Below, piece after piece: positions 44,310-53,487 of a stretch of DNA of 64,000 nucleotides. A model generated the notes under the pieces. That model was not told the DNA's origin, ran no database searches, and saw only the letters and a list, made by a program, of their open reading frames with translations. A program made the translations under genes and the position numbers. This DNA is from Isoptericola sp. AK164 (GTDB lineage Bacteria; Actinomycetota; Actinomycetes; Actinomycetales; Cellulomonadaceae), in NCBI RefSeq assembly GCF_029643425.1, contig NZ_CP119106.1:124001-188000 (forward strand), given 5' to 3'. The stretch's first letter is position 1; every line of letters starts with the position of its first letter.

Positions 44310-45542
44310 TCACGCCACCTCGGCGGCGACGGCCGCGACGAACGCGTCGACGGCGTCGGCCGGGGTGTCCCACGAGCACATCCACCGCACCTCGACCCGG
44401 TCGGGGGTCTCCCCAGGCGCCCAGTCGTAGAACCGCGCCCGCGCCCGCAGCCGGTCGGCGGCCTCGCGCGGCAGCGTGGCGAAGACGGCGTTGGCCTCCA
44501 CGGGCCGGGTCACCCGGACCCCCTGGGGGACGACGAGCTCGCCGGGTTCGCCCGCGTCCGGTCCGTGCGTGGTGACGTCCAGGGCGTCGGCGGCCTCGAG
44601 CCCGTCGCGGAGCCGGCGGGCCATCGCGTTGGCGTGGGCGGCGTTGCGGTGCCACAGCGGCGCCGTCGCACCGTCGGCGCTCGCGGCCTCGGCGCTCGCG
44701 GCGTCCACCGGGCCTCCCGGCTCGCCGAGCAGGGCCAGGAGCTGGGCCGAGACGTACCGCGTCTTCGACACGAGCTGCATCGTCGCCTTGCGCAGGTACG
44801 GCACCGCCGCGGCCGCGGCGTGCCGCAGCCGGGCGCCGTCGTACCCGGACCCCGGCACGTGCGGGGCGTCGTCGGGGTCCAGGACGACGACGGCCTCGCC
44901 GAGCATCCCGCCGTTCTTCGCAGCACCGAGGGAGACGACGTCGACGCCGAGGTCGCGGGTCAGGGCGCCCAGGGAGCAGCCGAGGGAGGCGGCGGCGTTG
45001 GCCAGGCGGGAGCCGTCGACGTGCACGGCCATGCCGAGCCCGTGCGCGGCCTCGACGAGGGCGCGGGTGGCGTCGATCGAGTAGACGGTGCCGAGCTCGG
45101 TCGACTGCGTCAGCGTCAGCACGCCGGGGTGGGCGCGGTGCACGTCGTGGCGCTGCCCGGCCCAGCGGGCGACGTCGTCGGGCACGATCCGTCCGTCGCG
45201 CGACGGGCAGGCGAGGATCTTCAGCCCGCCGACCCGCTCGGGCGCCCCGTTCTCGTCGGTGTTGGCGTGCGCGAGGTCGGAGGCGACGACGCCGCCCCAC
45301 CGCTCGGACAGCGCCATGAGGGAGACCACGTTCGCCCCGGTGCCGTTGACCAGCGGGAACGCCAGCGCCCCGGGGCCGAACACCTCGGCCACCCGCGCGT
45401 CGAGGCGCGCGGTCCACGGGTCGTCCCCGTAGGCGACGGCGAACCCGTCGTTGGCCGCGGCGACGGCCGCGAGCACCTCGGGGTGGGTGCCGGCGTAGTT
45501 GTCGGAGGCGAACGGCGGGAGGGCGGTGGGTGTCTCGGGCAC
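44310..45542 (-). CDS. Low-specificity L-threonine aldolase family protein
   Basis: A 410-residue fold-type I PLP enzyme that splits L-threonine or L-allo-threonine to glycine and acetaldehyde. Motifs: FASDNYAGTHPEVLAAVAAA, AYGDDPWT, NGTGANVVSLMAL, HVDGSRLANAAASLG, and the PLP lysine in DVVSLGAAKNGGMLGEAVVV. It is about 60 residues longer than E. coli LtaE (about 333), with extra sequence in the DAASAEAASADGATAPLWHR region and before the C-terminus. GTG 45542 has TAGTCT 6 bp upstream (AGACTA at 45549-45554), so probably leaderless. Confidence 0.88.
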   Translation of the reverse strand: MPETPTALPPFASDNYAGTHPEVLAAVAAANDGFAVAYGDDPWTARLDARVAEVFGPGALAFPLVNGTGANVVSLMALSERWGGVVASDLAHANTDENGAPERVGGLKILACPSRDGRIVPDDVARWAGQRHDVHRAHPGVLTLTQSTELGTVYSIDATRALVEAAHGLGMAVHVDGSRLANAAASLGCSLGALTRDLGVDVVSLGAAKNGGMLGEAVVVLDPDDAPHVPGSGYDGARLRHAAAAAVPYLRKATMQLVSKTRYVSAQLLALLGEPGGPVDAASAEAASADGATAPLWHRNAAHANAMARRLRDGLEAADALDVTTHGPDAGEPGELVVPQGVRVTRPVEANAVFATLPREAADRLRARARFYDWAPGETPDRVEVRWMCSWDTPADAVDAFVAAVAAEVA

Positions 45543-45555
45543 GCGTCCAGACTAC

Positions 45556-45583
45556 GGGCGGCGGACGGGTCGCTCCGCCGCCC
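45556..45583. promoter_or_regulatory. 10-bp hairpin upstream of threonine aldolase
   Basis: GGGCGGCGGA (45556-45565) and TCCGCCGCCC (45574-45583) pair perfectly around an 8-bp loop, just upstream of the aldolase -10. Could be an operator or a terminator for transcripts from the ole side. Confidence 0.45.
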
Positions 45584-45793
45584 CTCGGACTCGTCCCGGT
45601 CTGCGCCGGTTCGCCCCTGTTCCCGGACGTCGTGGTGGACGACACAACAGCCGGACGGAACAGCGCGCGGGCCTCGAGCGTCCTACTCTCGAGGACGGGT
45701 GTCCTTGCGCCCGCGAAACCGACCGCCACGTGACGGTCCGGTGACATGTCGTCGTTCCGGCGCCGCACGGGCGTCCGGATGTCTGGAGCTCGT

Positions 45794-46816
45794 GTGTCTG
45801 GAAACGCCACCACCCGGTTCGGCAACGTCGCGCTGCTGTCCGTGACGCGCCGACTGCCGTCACGGGTCACGTCGTCGTCCGAGATCCAGCAGCGGCTCGC
45901 TCCCGCGCTGAAGCGGTTGCGGCTGCCGCGCAACCTGCTCGAACGGGTCGCGGGCGTCGAGGAGAGGCGCAACTGGGGACCCGATGAGGACGCCGACGCG
46001 GCCACGATCGCGGCCGGCCTGGACGCCCTCGACCGGGCCGGCGTCGAGCCGGACGAGGTCGGGCTGCTCATCAACACCTCGGTGACACGCAAGCACCTCG
46101 AGCCCTCGGTCGCCGTCGGCCTGCACCACGGGCTGGGGCTGCCGAGCTCGGCCGTGAACTTCGACGTCGCCAACGCCTGCCTCGGGTTCATCAACGGCAT
46201 GACGCTGGCCGCCGGCATGATCGAGTCCGGGCAGATCCGCTACGCGGTGATCGTCAACGGCGAGGACGCCGACGACATCCAGCACCACACCGTCGACCGG
46301 TTGCTCTCCCAGGACGTCGGCCGCGAGGGCTTCATGGAGGAGTTCGCGTCGCTGACCCTGGGCTCCGGGTCCGCGGCCGCCGTGCTCGGCCCGGCCGACG
46401 CCCACCCCGAGGGCCACCGTGTGCTCGGCGGCGTGACGCGCGCCGGCACCCAGCACCACCGGTTGTGCGTCGGCAGCCCGGAGGGCATGTTCACCGACGC
46501 CGAGGGGCTGCTCGAGGGTGGCCTGGAGCTGGTCGTGGACGCCTGGAAGGACGCCATCGCCGAGTGGGACTGGGAGGCGATGGACCGCTACGTCACCCAC
46601 CAGGTCTCCCGGGTGCACACCAACGCGATCGTCGAGGCCGTCGGCCTGGACCGCGCCAAGGTCCCCACGACGTACCCGACGCTCGGCAACGTCGGCCCGG
46701 CGTCGGTGCCCATCACCCTCGTCCAGGAGGCCGAGACCCTCAGCCGCGGCGACCGTGTGCTGCTCATGGGCGTCGGCTCCGGCATCAACACCGCCATGCT
46801 GGAGCTGGCCTGGTGA
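45794..46816 (+). CDS. oleA: OleA, head-to-head acyl-CoA condensing thiolase
   Basis: A 340-residue thiolase-superfamily enzyme that joins two fatty acyl-CoAs head to head into a 2-alkyl-3-ketoacid, the first step of long-chain olefin synthesis. The catalytic Cys-His-Asn are C129 (FDVANACLGFINGM), H275 (SRVHTNAIVEA) and N299 (TYPTLGNVGPAS). GTG 45794 was chosen because the protein then begins SGNATTRFGN, as I recall for Micrococcus OleA, with GGAG 5 bp upstream; in-frame starts at 45746 and 45779 remain possible. Coupled by a 4-bp overlap to oleBC. Confidence 0.92.
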   Translation: MSGNATTRFGNVALLSVTRRLPSRVTSSSEIQQRLAPALKRLRLPRNLLERVAGVEERRNWGPDEDADAATIAAGLDALDRAGVEPDEVGLLINTSVTRKHLEPSVAVGLHHGLGLPSSAVNFDVANACLGFINGMTLAAGMIESGQIRYAVIVNGEDADDIQHHTVDRLLSQDVGREGFMEEFASLTLGSGSAAAVLGPADAHPEGHRVLGGVTRAGTQHHRLCVGSPEGMFTDAEGLLEGGLELVVDAWKDAIAEWDWEAMDRYVTHQVSRVHTNAIVEAVGLDRAKVPTTYPTLGNVGPASVPITLVQEAETLSRGDRVLLMGVGSGINTAMLELAW

Positions 46817-49548
46817 CGCTGCGCCCCGCGAGCACCGTCCCGCCGGACCTGCCCGGCCTCGAGTCCCGGTTCAGCCACGTCCGTGGCGACTGGCACTACC
46901 TGGACAACGGCGCCGAGCTGTCGGCGCACGGCATCGAGCCGGTCGGCACCGTGCTGGCCGTGCACGGCAACCCCACGTGGTCCTACCTGTGGCGGGACCT
47001 GATCGAGACACTCACGGAGCGGGCGATCGAGACCTCCGCCGCCGTCGGTGAGTACCCCGACGGCGTCCGGGGCGCCTGGCGCGTCGTCGCCGTCGACCAG
47101 CTCGAGATGGGGCTGTCCGCCCGCACGGGACGACGCCGCACCCTGGCCGATCGCGTCGCCGACCTGTCCGCCTTCACCGCCGACCTCGGCCTGGACGGGC
47201 CGGTCGTCACGCTCGGGCACGACTGGGGCGGCGTCGTCTCGCTCGGCTGGGCCGTCGACCACCCCGACCGGCTCGCCGGGGTCGCGCTGCTCAACACCGC
47301 CGTGCACCAGCCCGACGACGTCGCGATCCCCGCCCCGCTGCGCCTCGCCCTGGCCCGGGGCGTCCACCGCTGGGGCACGCGCACCACGCGCGCCTTCCTG
47401 GAGACCACGCTGGGCCTCGCGCGCCCGCGGCTGGACCGCGACGTCGCCGACGCCTACCGGCTGCCCTACCGCTCCGCCGACGACCGCGACGGCATCGAGC
47501 AGTTCGTCGCCGACATCCCCGCCGCGCCGGACCACGTCAGCCGCCCCGAGCTGGACCGCATCGCCGACGGCGTGGCCGCGCTCGACGTCCCGGCGCTGCT
47601 GCTCTGGGGAGCCCACGACCCGGTGTTCTCCGACCGCTATCTCGACGACCTGCTGCGTCGGCTCCCGCACGCCGGGGTCCACCGGTTCGAGGACGCCGGG
47701 CACCTGATCGCCGAGGACGTCGACTACGCCGGGCCGGTGCTGAGCTGGTTGGGCTCGGCGGCGGCGGTTCCCGAGGGCTCCGGCGGAGACGCGTTCACGG
47801 GCCCTGGGGGTCCCTCCACTTCGGGGACGACGTCCCCGCCGGAGCCCTCGGGAACCACCGCGTCGTCGACGGCACCGGACAGCACGGAGTTCCGGCCGAT
47901 CTGGGCCGGGCTCGACGAGCGCGCCGCCGACCCCGTGTCGCGCACCGACCAGGCCGTCCTGGACCTCACCGCCACCGGCGCCGGACGCTTCGTGAGCTGG
48001 GGAGCGCTGGACCGGCAGGTGCGGCGCCTCGCCGCCGGCCTGCACGAGATCGGGGTGCGCCGCGGCGACCGGGTGTCGCTGCTGGTCCGGCCCGGGCCCA
48101 CGCTGACCGCGCTGGTGTACGCCTGCCTGCGGATCGGTGCGGTCGTCGTCGTGGCCGACGCCGGCCTGGGCCTGCGCGGGCTGACCCGCGCGCAGCGTGG
48201 GGCGTGGCCGCAGTACCTGATCGGGCAGACGACGGCGCTCGCGGCCGCCCGCGCGGCCGGCTGGCCTGGCGTGCGGATCGCCGTCGACCCTCTCGACCCG
48301 GTGCGACGCCGGGCGCTGGGCGTGGACCACGAGCTGATCGACGTCGCGCGCGCCGGCGAGGGCCTCGAGCTGCCGCCGGAACCCGGGCCGGACGACGACG
48401 CGGCCGTGCTGTTCACCTCCGGGTCGACGGGTCCGGCCAAGGGCGTGCTGTACACGCACCGCCGGTTGTCCGCGTTGCGCGACGTCCTGGCCGAGCACTT
48501 CGCGGTCGGCCCGGACACCGGGCTGGTCACCGGGTTCGCGCCGTTCGCGCTGCTCGGTCCGGCGCTCGGTACCCGCTCGGTGACGCCGGACATGGACGTC
48601 TCCGCGCCGCGCACGCTGACGGCTCGTGCGGTGGCCGACGCCGTGAAGGCCACCGACGCGCGCATGGTGTTCCTGTCCCCGGCGGCGATCCTGCACGTCG
48701 TCGACACGGCGGACCGGCTCACCGCCGTCGACCGGGAGGCGCTGGGGCGCGTCGAGACGTTCCTGTCCACGGGTGCGCCGATCGGCGCCGCGCTGCTCGA
48801 GGCCGCGCAGTCGCTCATGCCGGCGGCCGAGGCGCACACCCCGTACGGGATGACCGAGTGCTTGCTGGTCACCGACATCACGCTGGCTGGCATCCGCGAC
48901 GCCGCGGGCGCGCCCGACACCGGCGTCTGCGTGGGCCGGCCGATCGTCGACCCGGCCGACGGCGGCGTCCTGATCAGCGCGCTGGACGACGACGGCGCGG
49001 CCACCGGGCCGCCGTCGGCCGACCCCGGGGCGCTGGGCGAGGTGCTGGTCAGCGCGCCGCACCTCAAGGAGCGGTACGACCGGCGGTGGCTCACCGACGT
49101 CGCGGCCGAGCGGGACACCCCGCCGGGGCACTGGCACCGCACGGGCGACGTCGGCCACCTGGACGACGCCGGGCGGCTGTGGATCGAGGGGCGGCTCGCC
49201 CACGTGCTGACGACGTCGGCGGGTCCGCTGGCCCCGGTCGGTCCGGAGCAGTCGATCGAGCGGGTCGACGGCGTGCGCCGCGCCGCCGTCGTCGGTGTCG
49301 GACCGGCCGGGGTCCAGCAGGCCGTGGCCGTCGTCGAGCCGGAGCGCGCGAGCGGTCGGGTGCGGCCGGGGCTGGCGCCCGAGGCTCTCGACGCCGCGGT
49401 GCGGGAGTCCTCGTCCGTGCCGCCGGCCGCGGTGCTCGTGGTGCCGGAGATGCCGACCGACGTCCGCCACAACTCCAAGATCGACCGGGCCCGGCTCGCG
49501 GACTGGGCGTCCGGCGTCCTGGCGGGCGGCCGGGTGACCGCGCCATGA
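46813..49548 (+). CDS. oleBC: OleBC fusion: beta-lactone decarboxylase plus beta-lactone synthetase
   Basis: A 911-residue fusion. Residues 1-315 are OleB, an alpha/beta hydrolase of haloalkane-dehalogenase type: HGNPTWSYLWRD, nucleophile D137 (TLGHDWGG) and H297 (DAGHLIAED); it decarboxylates the beta-lactone to a cis-olefin. Residues about 360-911 are OleC, an AMP-forming ligase-like beta-lactone synthetase: P-loop FTSGSTGPAKG (K543), PYGMTECL and GDVGHLDDAGRLWIEGR. The 40-residue linker is Gly/Ser/Thr/Pro-rich and mostly encoded by a 21-bp inverted repeat. Fusion keeps the reactive beta-lactone between adjacent active sites; OleBC fusions are known in actinobacteria. Overlaps oleA and oleD by 4 bp each. 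Confidence 0.94.
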   Translation: MTLRPASTVPPDLPGLESRFSHVRGDWHYLDNGAELSAHGIEPVGTVLAVHGNPTWSYLWRDLIETLTERAIETSAAVGEYPDGVRGAWRVVAVDQLEMGLSARTGRRRTLADRVADLSAFTADLGLDGPVVTLGHDWGGVVSLGWAVDHPDRLAGVALLNTAVHQPDDVAIPAPLRLALARGVHRWGTRTTRAFLETTLGLARPRLDRDVADAYRLPYRSADDRDGIEQFVADIPAAPDHVSRPELDRIADGVAALDVPALLLWGAHDPVFSDRYLDDLLRRLPHAGVHRFEDAGHLIAEDVDYAGPVLSWLGSAAAVPEGSGGDAFTGPGGPSTSGTTSPPEPSGTTASSTAPDSTEFRPIWAGLDERAADPVSRTDQAVLDLTATGAGRFVSWGALDRQVRRLAAGLHEIGVRRGDRVSLLVRPGPTLTALVYACLRIGAVVVVADAGLGLRGLTRAQRGAWPQYLIGQTTALAAARAAGWPGVRIAVDPLDPVRRRALGVDHELIDVARAGEGLELPPEPGPDDDAAVLFTSGSTGPAKGVLYTHRRLSALRDVLAEHFAVGPDTGLVTGFAPFALLGPALGTRSVTPDMDVSAPRTLTARAVADAVKATDARMVFLSPAAILHVVDTADRLTAVDREALGRVETFLSTGAPIGAALLEAAQSLMPAAEAHTPYGMTECLLVTDITLAGIRDAAGAPDTGVCVGRPIVDPADGGVLISALDDDGAATGPPSADPGALGEVLVSAPHLKERYDRRWLTDVAAERDTPPGHWHRTGDVGHLDDAGRLWIEGRLAHVLTTSAGPLAPVGPEQSIERVDGVRRAAVVGVGPAGVQQAVAVVEPERASGRVRPGLAPEALDAAVRESSSVPPAAVLVVPEMPTDVRHNSKIDRARLADWASGVLAGGRVTAP
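47766..47856. repeat. Perfect 21-bp inverted repeat inside the oleB-oleC linker
   Basis: Left arm 47766-47786 begins GGTTCCCGAGGGCTCCGGCG; right arm 47836-47856 is its exact reverse complement; 49 bp lie between, including GGGGACG-A-CGTCCCC (47823-47837). It encodes residues 318-348, nearly the whole linker. Confidence 0.93.
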
Positions 49549-50546
49549 CCATGCTGGTCACGGGCGCGTCCGGGATGCTCGGCACGGGGGTGGCGCGCGC
49601 GTTGGTCGCGCGCGGCGAGTCCGTGCGCACCCTGCAGCGCCGTCCCTCCGGGGTGCCGGGCGTCGAGGACGTCCCCGGGTCGCTGACCGACCCGGCCGCG
49701 GTGGCCGACGCCGTCGACGGGGCCGACGCCGTCGTGCACCTCGCCGCGAAGGTGTCGCTGGCCGGGGACCCGGACGAGTTCACCGCGGTGAACGTCGACG
49801 GCACGCGCACCCTGCTGGACGCCGCCGAGCGGGCCGGGGTGCGGCGGTTCGTGCAGGTGTCCTCGCCGTCGGTGGCGCACGCCGGGACGTCACTGGTGGG
49901 CGTCGGGGCGGGACCGGCCGACCCCGAGCGGGCACGCGGCGAGTACGCCCGGACCAAGGCCGTCTCCGAGCTGCTGGCCCTGGCGCGGGACGGCGCGGGG
50001 TCCGACGGCGGGCTGCGGGTCGTGGCCGTGCGGCCGCACATCGTGTGGGGCCCGGGGGACACCCAGCTCGTCGAGCGGGTCGTCGATCGCGCGTCGTCGG
50101 GGCGCCTGCCGCTGCTCGGGCACGGCGCCGCGCTCATCGACACGACGTTCCTGGACAACGCGGCCGACGGGATCGTCGCCGCCCTGGACCGGCTGGACGA
50201 CACCCCCGAGGCCGTCCACGGCCGGGCGTACGTGATCACCAACGGGGAGCCGCGCCCGGTGGCCGACCTGCTGGCCGGCATCTGTCGCGCCGCCGGGGTG
50301 GAACCGCCCCGGTGGCGGGTGCCTGCCGGCCTGGCGAGGGTCGCGGGTGGCGCCGTCGAGGCCGTGTGGCGCGTGCGCCCCGGTACCGACGAGCCGCCGA
50401 TGACGCGGTTCCTGGCCGAGCAGCTCTCCACGGCGCACTGGTTCGACCAGCGTGAGACCTGGGCCGACCTGCGGTGGCGTCCCGCCGTCAGCATCGACGA
50501 GGGGCTCCGGCGGCTGGCCGCCTACTACGGCGGTACGGCGCCCTGA
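49545..50546 (+). CDS. oleD: OleD, 2-alkyl-3-oxoalkanoate reductase
   Basis: A 333-residue extended short-chain dehydrogenase that reduces the OleA product to the 2-alkyl-3-hydroxyacid used by OleC. The NADP-binding TGASGMLGTGVARAL starts at residue 6; the catalytic YARTK gives Y134 and K138; VRPHIVWGPGD and TTFLDNAADGIVAALD are typical of the 3-beta-HSD-like group. ATG 49545 overlaps the oleBC stop. The gene order oleA-oleBC-oleD encodes the complete pathway from acyl-CoA to long-chain internal olefin. No terminator-like hairpin is seen directly after it. Confidence 0.93.
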   Translation: MTMLVTGASGMLGTGVARALVARGESVRTLQRRPSGVPGVEDVPGSLTDPAAVADAVDGADAVVHLAAKVSLAGDPDEFTAVNVDGTRTLLDAAERAGVRRFVQVSSPSVAHAGTSLVGVGAGPADPERARGEYARTKAVSELLALARDGAGSDGGLRVVAVRPHIVWGPGDTQLVERVVDRASSGRLPLLGHGAALIDTTFLDNAADGIVAALDRLDDTPEAVHGRAYVITNGEPRPVADLLAGICRAAGVEPPRWRVPAGLARVAGGAVEAVWRVRPGTDEPPMTRFLAEQLSTAHWFDQRETWADLRWRPAVSIDEGLRRLAAYYGGTAP

Positions 50547-50614
50547 GCGCCGGGGCCGCGGCTCCGTCCGGAATTCCCGTGCGCGCCGCGGTCCCCGCTC
50601 GGCAGACTGCCCGC

Positions 50615-51121
50615 ATGCCGATGGTCCTGCGCCCGCCCCACCCCGACGACGAGGCCGCCCTGCGCCGCATCCACGCCGAGATGCTGGACGAGGGCTTCTC
50701 CTTCCTGCTCGCCGAGGGCACGTGGGACGAGATCCTCGATCGCGTCGCCCGGGACGCGGCCGGCGAGGACCTCCCGCCGGGGTGGGTGCGCGCGGACTGG
50801 CTCGTCGCCGAGGTCGACGGCGTGCCCGTGGGCCGGGTCTCGATCCGCCGCTCGCTCGGTACCGGGTTCCTGCGGGAGGTCGGCGGGCACGTGGGCTACG
50901 GCGTCGCGCCGGGGCACCGTCGCCGCGGGTACGCCACCGCGATGCTGCGGCTCGCCGTCGAGCGGCTGGCCGGCCTGGGCGTCGAGGAGGTGCTGGTCAC
51001 GTGCGACGACGACAACGTCGGCTCCGGCGCCGTCATCGAGGCCTGCGGCGGCGTGCTCGAGGGCCTGCGCCCGGTCGCGGGGGAGTCGCCCAAGCGGCGA
51101 TACTGGATCACCCCGCGGTGA
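50615..51121 (+). CDS. GNAT-family N-acetyltransferase
   Basis: A 168-residue acetyltransferase with the GNAT acetyl-CoA site VGYGVAPGHRRRGYATAML near residue 90 and the terminal CDDDNVGSGAVIEACGGVLE segment. The N-terminus LRPPHPDDEAALRRIHAEML resembles the RimJ/YjdJ-like group. Substrate unknown. ATG 50615 has CAGACT 6 bp upstream (leaderless candidate). It is probably a separate transcription unit from the ole operon, 68 bp before it. Confidence 0.87.
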   Translation: MPMVLRPPHPDDEAALRRIHAEMLDEGFSFLLAEGTWDEILDRVARDAAGEDLPPGWVRADWLVAEVDGVPVGRVSIRRSLGTGFLREVGGHVGYGVAPGHRRRGYATAMLRLAVERLAGLGVEEVLVTCDDDNVGSGAVIEACGGVLEGLRPVAGESPKRRYWITPR

Positions 51122-51125
51122 CCTG

Positions 51126-51166
51126 CCGGGTGCCGCCCCGCGCCCGCAGCGCGGGACAGCACCCGG
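51126..51166. terminator. Bidirectional terminator between convergent genes
   Basis: Outer stem CCGGGTGC / GCACCCGG (51126-51133, 51159-51166) and inner stem CCCGCGC / GCGCGGG (51137-51143, 51149-51155) with small internal loops fill the 54-bp gap. Confidence 0.75.
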
Positions 51167-51175
51167 GGCCGGTCC

Positions 51176-52423
51176 TCAGAGGGCCAGGTCGACCCAGACC
51201 AGCCGGTGGTCGCTGCTCGGGAACGGGTAGGTGCCGGTCAGCGCCGACAGCGGGTCGGCCTGCACCGGCCAGAAGACGCCCGCGTCCTGGACGCGCAGCC
51301 GGTGCTGTGAGGGCAGCACGTAGTCGACGCGCAGGTTGCCCGGCGCCCCGTCCGCGAAGTCCGCGGTGTCGTAGGCCGGGTCGCCGGTGTGGTCGTCGTT
51401 CGCGCCGCCCTGCAGGGCCCCGGCCTCGACGGCTCCCTCCGACGTCGGCAGCGGGTCGGTGATCCGCGGGTGCTCCAGGAGCTGGTCGATCGCGGCGTCG
51501 GAGGAGTCGCCGTCGTCCGGGTCGGCGTTCTGGTCGCCGAGGATCACGAACGGTGCGCCGGGCTGCAGACCGCCGCGACCGCCGTCGTCGTCGTAGATGT
51601 AGCGCGAGGCCTGGCCCGGGGTGACGTAGTCCGCCCAGAACCGGATCTCGTCGTGGTTGCGGCGACCGTTGCGGTCCTCCGGACCGTCGAACGTGGGCGG
51701 CGTGGGGTGCGAGGCGAGCACGTGCACCGTCGTGCCGTCGACCTCCACCGGCACGTCCCAGTGCGACTTGCTGGACAGCCGCACCACCTCGAGCTCCTCC
51801 GCGCTGAACCAGTCGGCCGGCTCCGGGGTGTCGAGGTCGTCGGGCAGCAGGGCGCCCGGCATGTCCTTCCACAGGAAGTCCTGGAAGGTGCGCACCTCGT
51901 CCGTCGCGATCGGGTGCTTCGACAGCACCGCCATGCCGTACTGGCCCGGGAAGAACCCGAAGCCGAACGCGTCGTCCGGCCCGCCGACCGAGCCGTCGTT
52001 GTTCAGGTCGTACCCGCTGGCCACGCCCGTGTTCGACGGCGCGGTGTAGGCGTACGGGTACTCCACCGGGGCGGCGCCACCCTGGGAGACTTCCAGGTAG
52101 TGCTCGCGGAACAGGTCGACGGCCTCGCCCGCGGCGTCGACGTCGAACTCGTTGAGGAGCACGACGTCCGGGTCCGTGCGCTGGATGATCTCCGCGACCG
52201 TGCGGGCCTGCGGGTTCGTCGGGGTCGAGAGATCGGTGACCAGCTCGCCCTCGGTGCCGCGGTTCAGCGACAGGTTGTAGGTCGCCACGCGCAGGGACTG
52301 CTGCCCGGGAGCGTCGCCGGAGCGGCCGTGGTCGGCGGCGTGCGCGGCGGCCGGGACGAGACAGGTGGTCAGGGCCACGGCGGTGGCCGTGGCGGCGGAC
52401 AGGGTGCGGCGTCGCATCGTCAT
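51176..52423 (-). CDS. Secreted endonuclease/exonuclease/phosphatase-family protein
   Basis: A 415-residue secreted phosphodiesterase. Signal peptide with RRR and TLSAATATAVALTTCLVPAA, cleaved near AHAA. The EEP fold shows LRVATYNLSLNRG (Asn), DVVLLNEFDVDAAG (metal Glu), LASHPTPPTFDG, PFVILGDQNADPDDGDSSDA (catalytic Asp/Asn) and SSDHRLVWVDL (catalytic Asp-His). It matches bacterial secreted EEP hydrolases of about 400 residues; substrate may be extracellular DNA or phospholipid headgroups. TAGCGT lies 6 bp before ATG 52423, supporting this start. Confidence 0.88.
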   Translation of the reverse strand: MTMRRRTLSAATATAVALTTCLVPAAAHAADHGRSGDAPGQQSLRVATYNLSLNRGTEGELVTDLSTPTNPQARTVAEIIQRTDPDVVLLNEFDVDAAGEAVDLFREHYLEVSQGGAAPVEYPYAYTAPSNTGVASGYDLNNDGSVGGPDDAFGFGFFPGQYGMAVLSKHPIATDEVRTFQDFLWKDMPGALLPDDLDTPEPADWFSAEELEVVRLSSKSHWDVPVEVDGTTVHVLASHPTPPTFDGPEDRNGRRNHDEIRFWADYVTPGQASRYIYDDDGGRGGLQPGAPFVILGDQNADPDDGDSSDAAIDQLLEHPRITDPLPTSEGAVEAGALQGGANDDHTGDPAYDTADFADGAPGNLRVDYVLPSQHRLRVQDAGVFWPVQADPLSALTGTYPFPSSDHRLVWVDLAL

Positions 52424-52635
52424 GACCTCACGCTAGACACCGCGGCGGCACCGGGGAAGGACCTCGGGGCGACGGCTGCGTGAACAACCGGTCCGCCGTC
52501 CGTGCTCCGCGCCGGGGACTACTCGCCGTCGGCGGATCGACAGGAGGACTCCTCTCCGGAGCGGGACGCAACGGGTCCTCCCCTGGTCCGGTCCCGAGCG
52601 CTCGCCGCCGGAGCGCGGGGTGACGTTTCGGCGCC

Positions 52636-53361
52636 TCAGGCCCGCCGTGCCTGGACGAACACCACCGAGTCGCCCAGCAGCGGCATCCGCTCCAGCGCCC
52701 GGGCGTCCTCCAGCCCGGCCGCCGTGAGCAGCTTCTCGATGCCCCCGTCGGCGTTGTCGGCGTCGTAGGCCGTGCTGCCGGGACCGTGCCCGGGCTGGTG
52801 CCCCTCGCCGCCGTGGCGGTGCCCGCGTCCGTGACCGGCGGCGTGGTCGCCGGCGTGGTCGCCGGCGAAGTCGGCGATCGTCACGAGCCCGCCCGGCCGC
52901 AGCACCCGCACCAGCTCCGCGGCGAGCTGCTGCTTCTCGGCCAGCGGGACGTGGTGCAGCGCCAGGGACGAGACGACGTGGTCCTGGCTGGCGTCCGGCA
53001 CGGGCAGGCGGTGCGCGAACCCGCGGATCAACGTCACGTCGCCGGAGCGCCGACGGCGCAGCTTGCGGGCCGCGCGGCGCAGGGAGTCGCCGTCGGGGTC
53101 CAGCCCGGTGACGACCGCGTCCGGCGTGGCACGCAGCACCTCGCGGCTCAGGTTGCCCGTGCCGCAGCCGACGTCGAGCACGTGCTGCCCCGCGGTGATC
53201 CCCGCGATCTCGACCGTGCGCCGGTAGAGGCGGTGCACGCCGCGCAGGCGGGCGGTCAGGTCGTACCAGGGCATGAGCCAGGCGCGCCGCATGCCGGGCA
53301 GGAAGTCGTGGTCGGACTCCTCGGGGCGGACGTCGTCGATCAGGCGGACGGTGGCGGGCAT
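52636..53361 (-). CDS. SAM-dependent methyltransferase with histidine-rich insert
   Basis: A 241-residue class I methyltransferase (UbiE/Methyltransf_11 type): motif I VLDVGCGTGNLSREVL, motif II GLDPDGD, SLALHHVPLAEKQQLAAELV and VLRPGGLVTIADFAGDH. Right after this strand comes an insert of about 30 residues with about ten histidines (GDHAGDHAAGHGRGHRHGGE is the first part), absent from usual family members, encoded by short GC-rich repeats. It may bind metal. ATG 53361 has GGAGG upstream. Substrate unknown. Confidence 0.82.
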   Translation of the reverse strand: MPATVRLIDDVRPEESDHDFLPGMRRAWLMPWYDLTARLRGVHRLYRRTVEIAGITAGQHVLDVGCGTGNLSREVLRATPDAVVTGLDPDGDSLRRAARKLRRRRSGDVTLIRGFAHRLPVPDASQDHVVSSLALHHVPLAEKQQLAAELVRVLRPGGLVTIADFAGDHAGDHAAGHGRGHRHGGEGHQPGHGPGSTAYDADNADGGIEKLLTAAGLEDARALERMPLLGDSVVFVQARRA

Positions 53362-53487
53362 CGGACCTCCGGTGGCGTGAGGCTTCATGGTGCCCCGCCG
53401 TCCGGCTGAGGGACAGCCGGTTTGCCGTTCCGGCAACCGTGCGACGATCGCCCGAGATCCGTTCCCGTGACCGAGAGGCAGGACATC

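Noticed and set aside
45746-50546. Treating the ole genes as a polyketide or siderophore cluster
   Set aside because: The thiolase, hydrolase-ligase fusion and reductase match the olefin pathway exactly, and no other biosynthetic genes are nearby.
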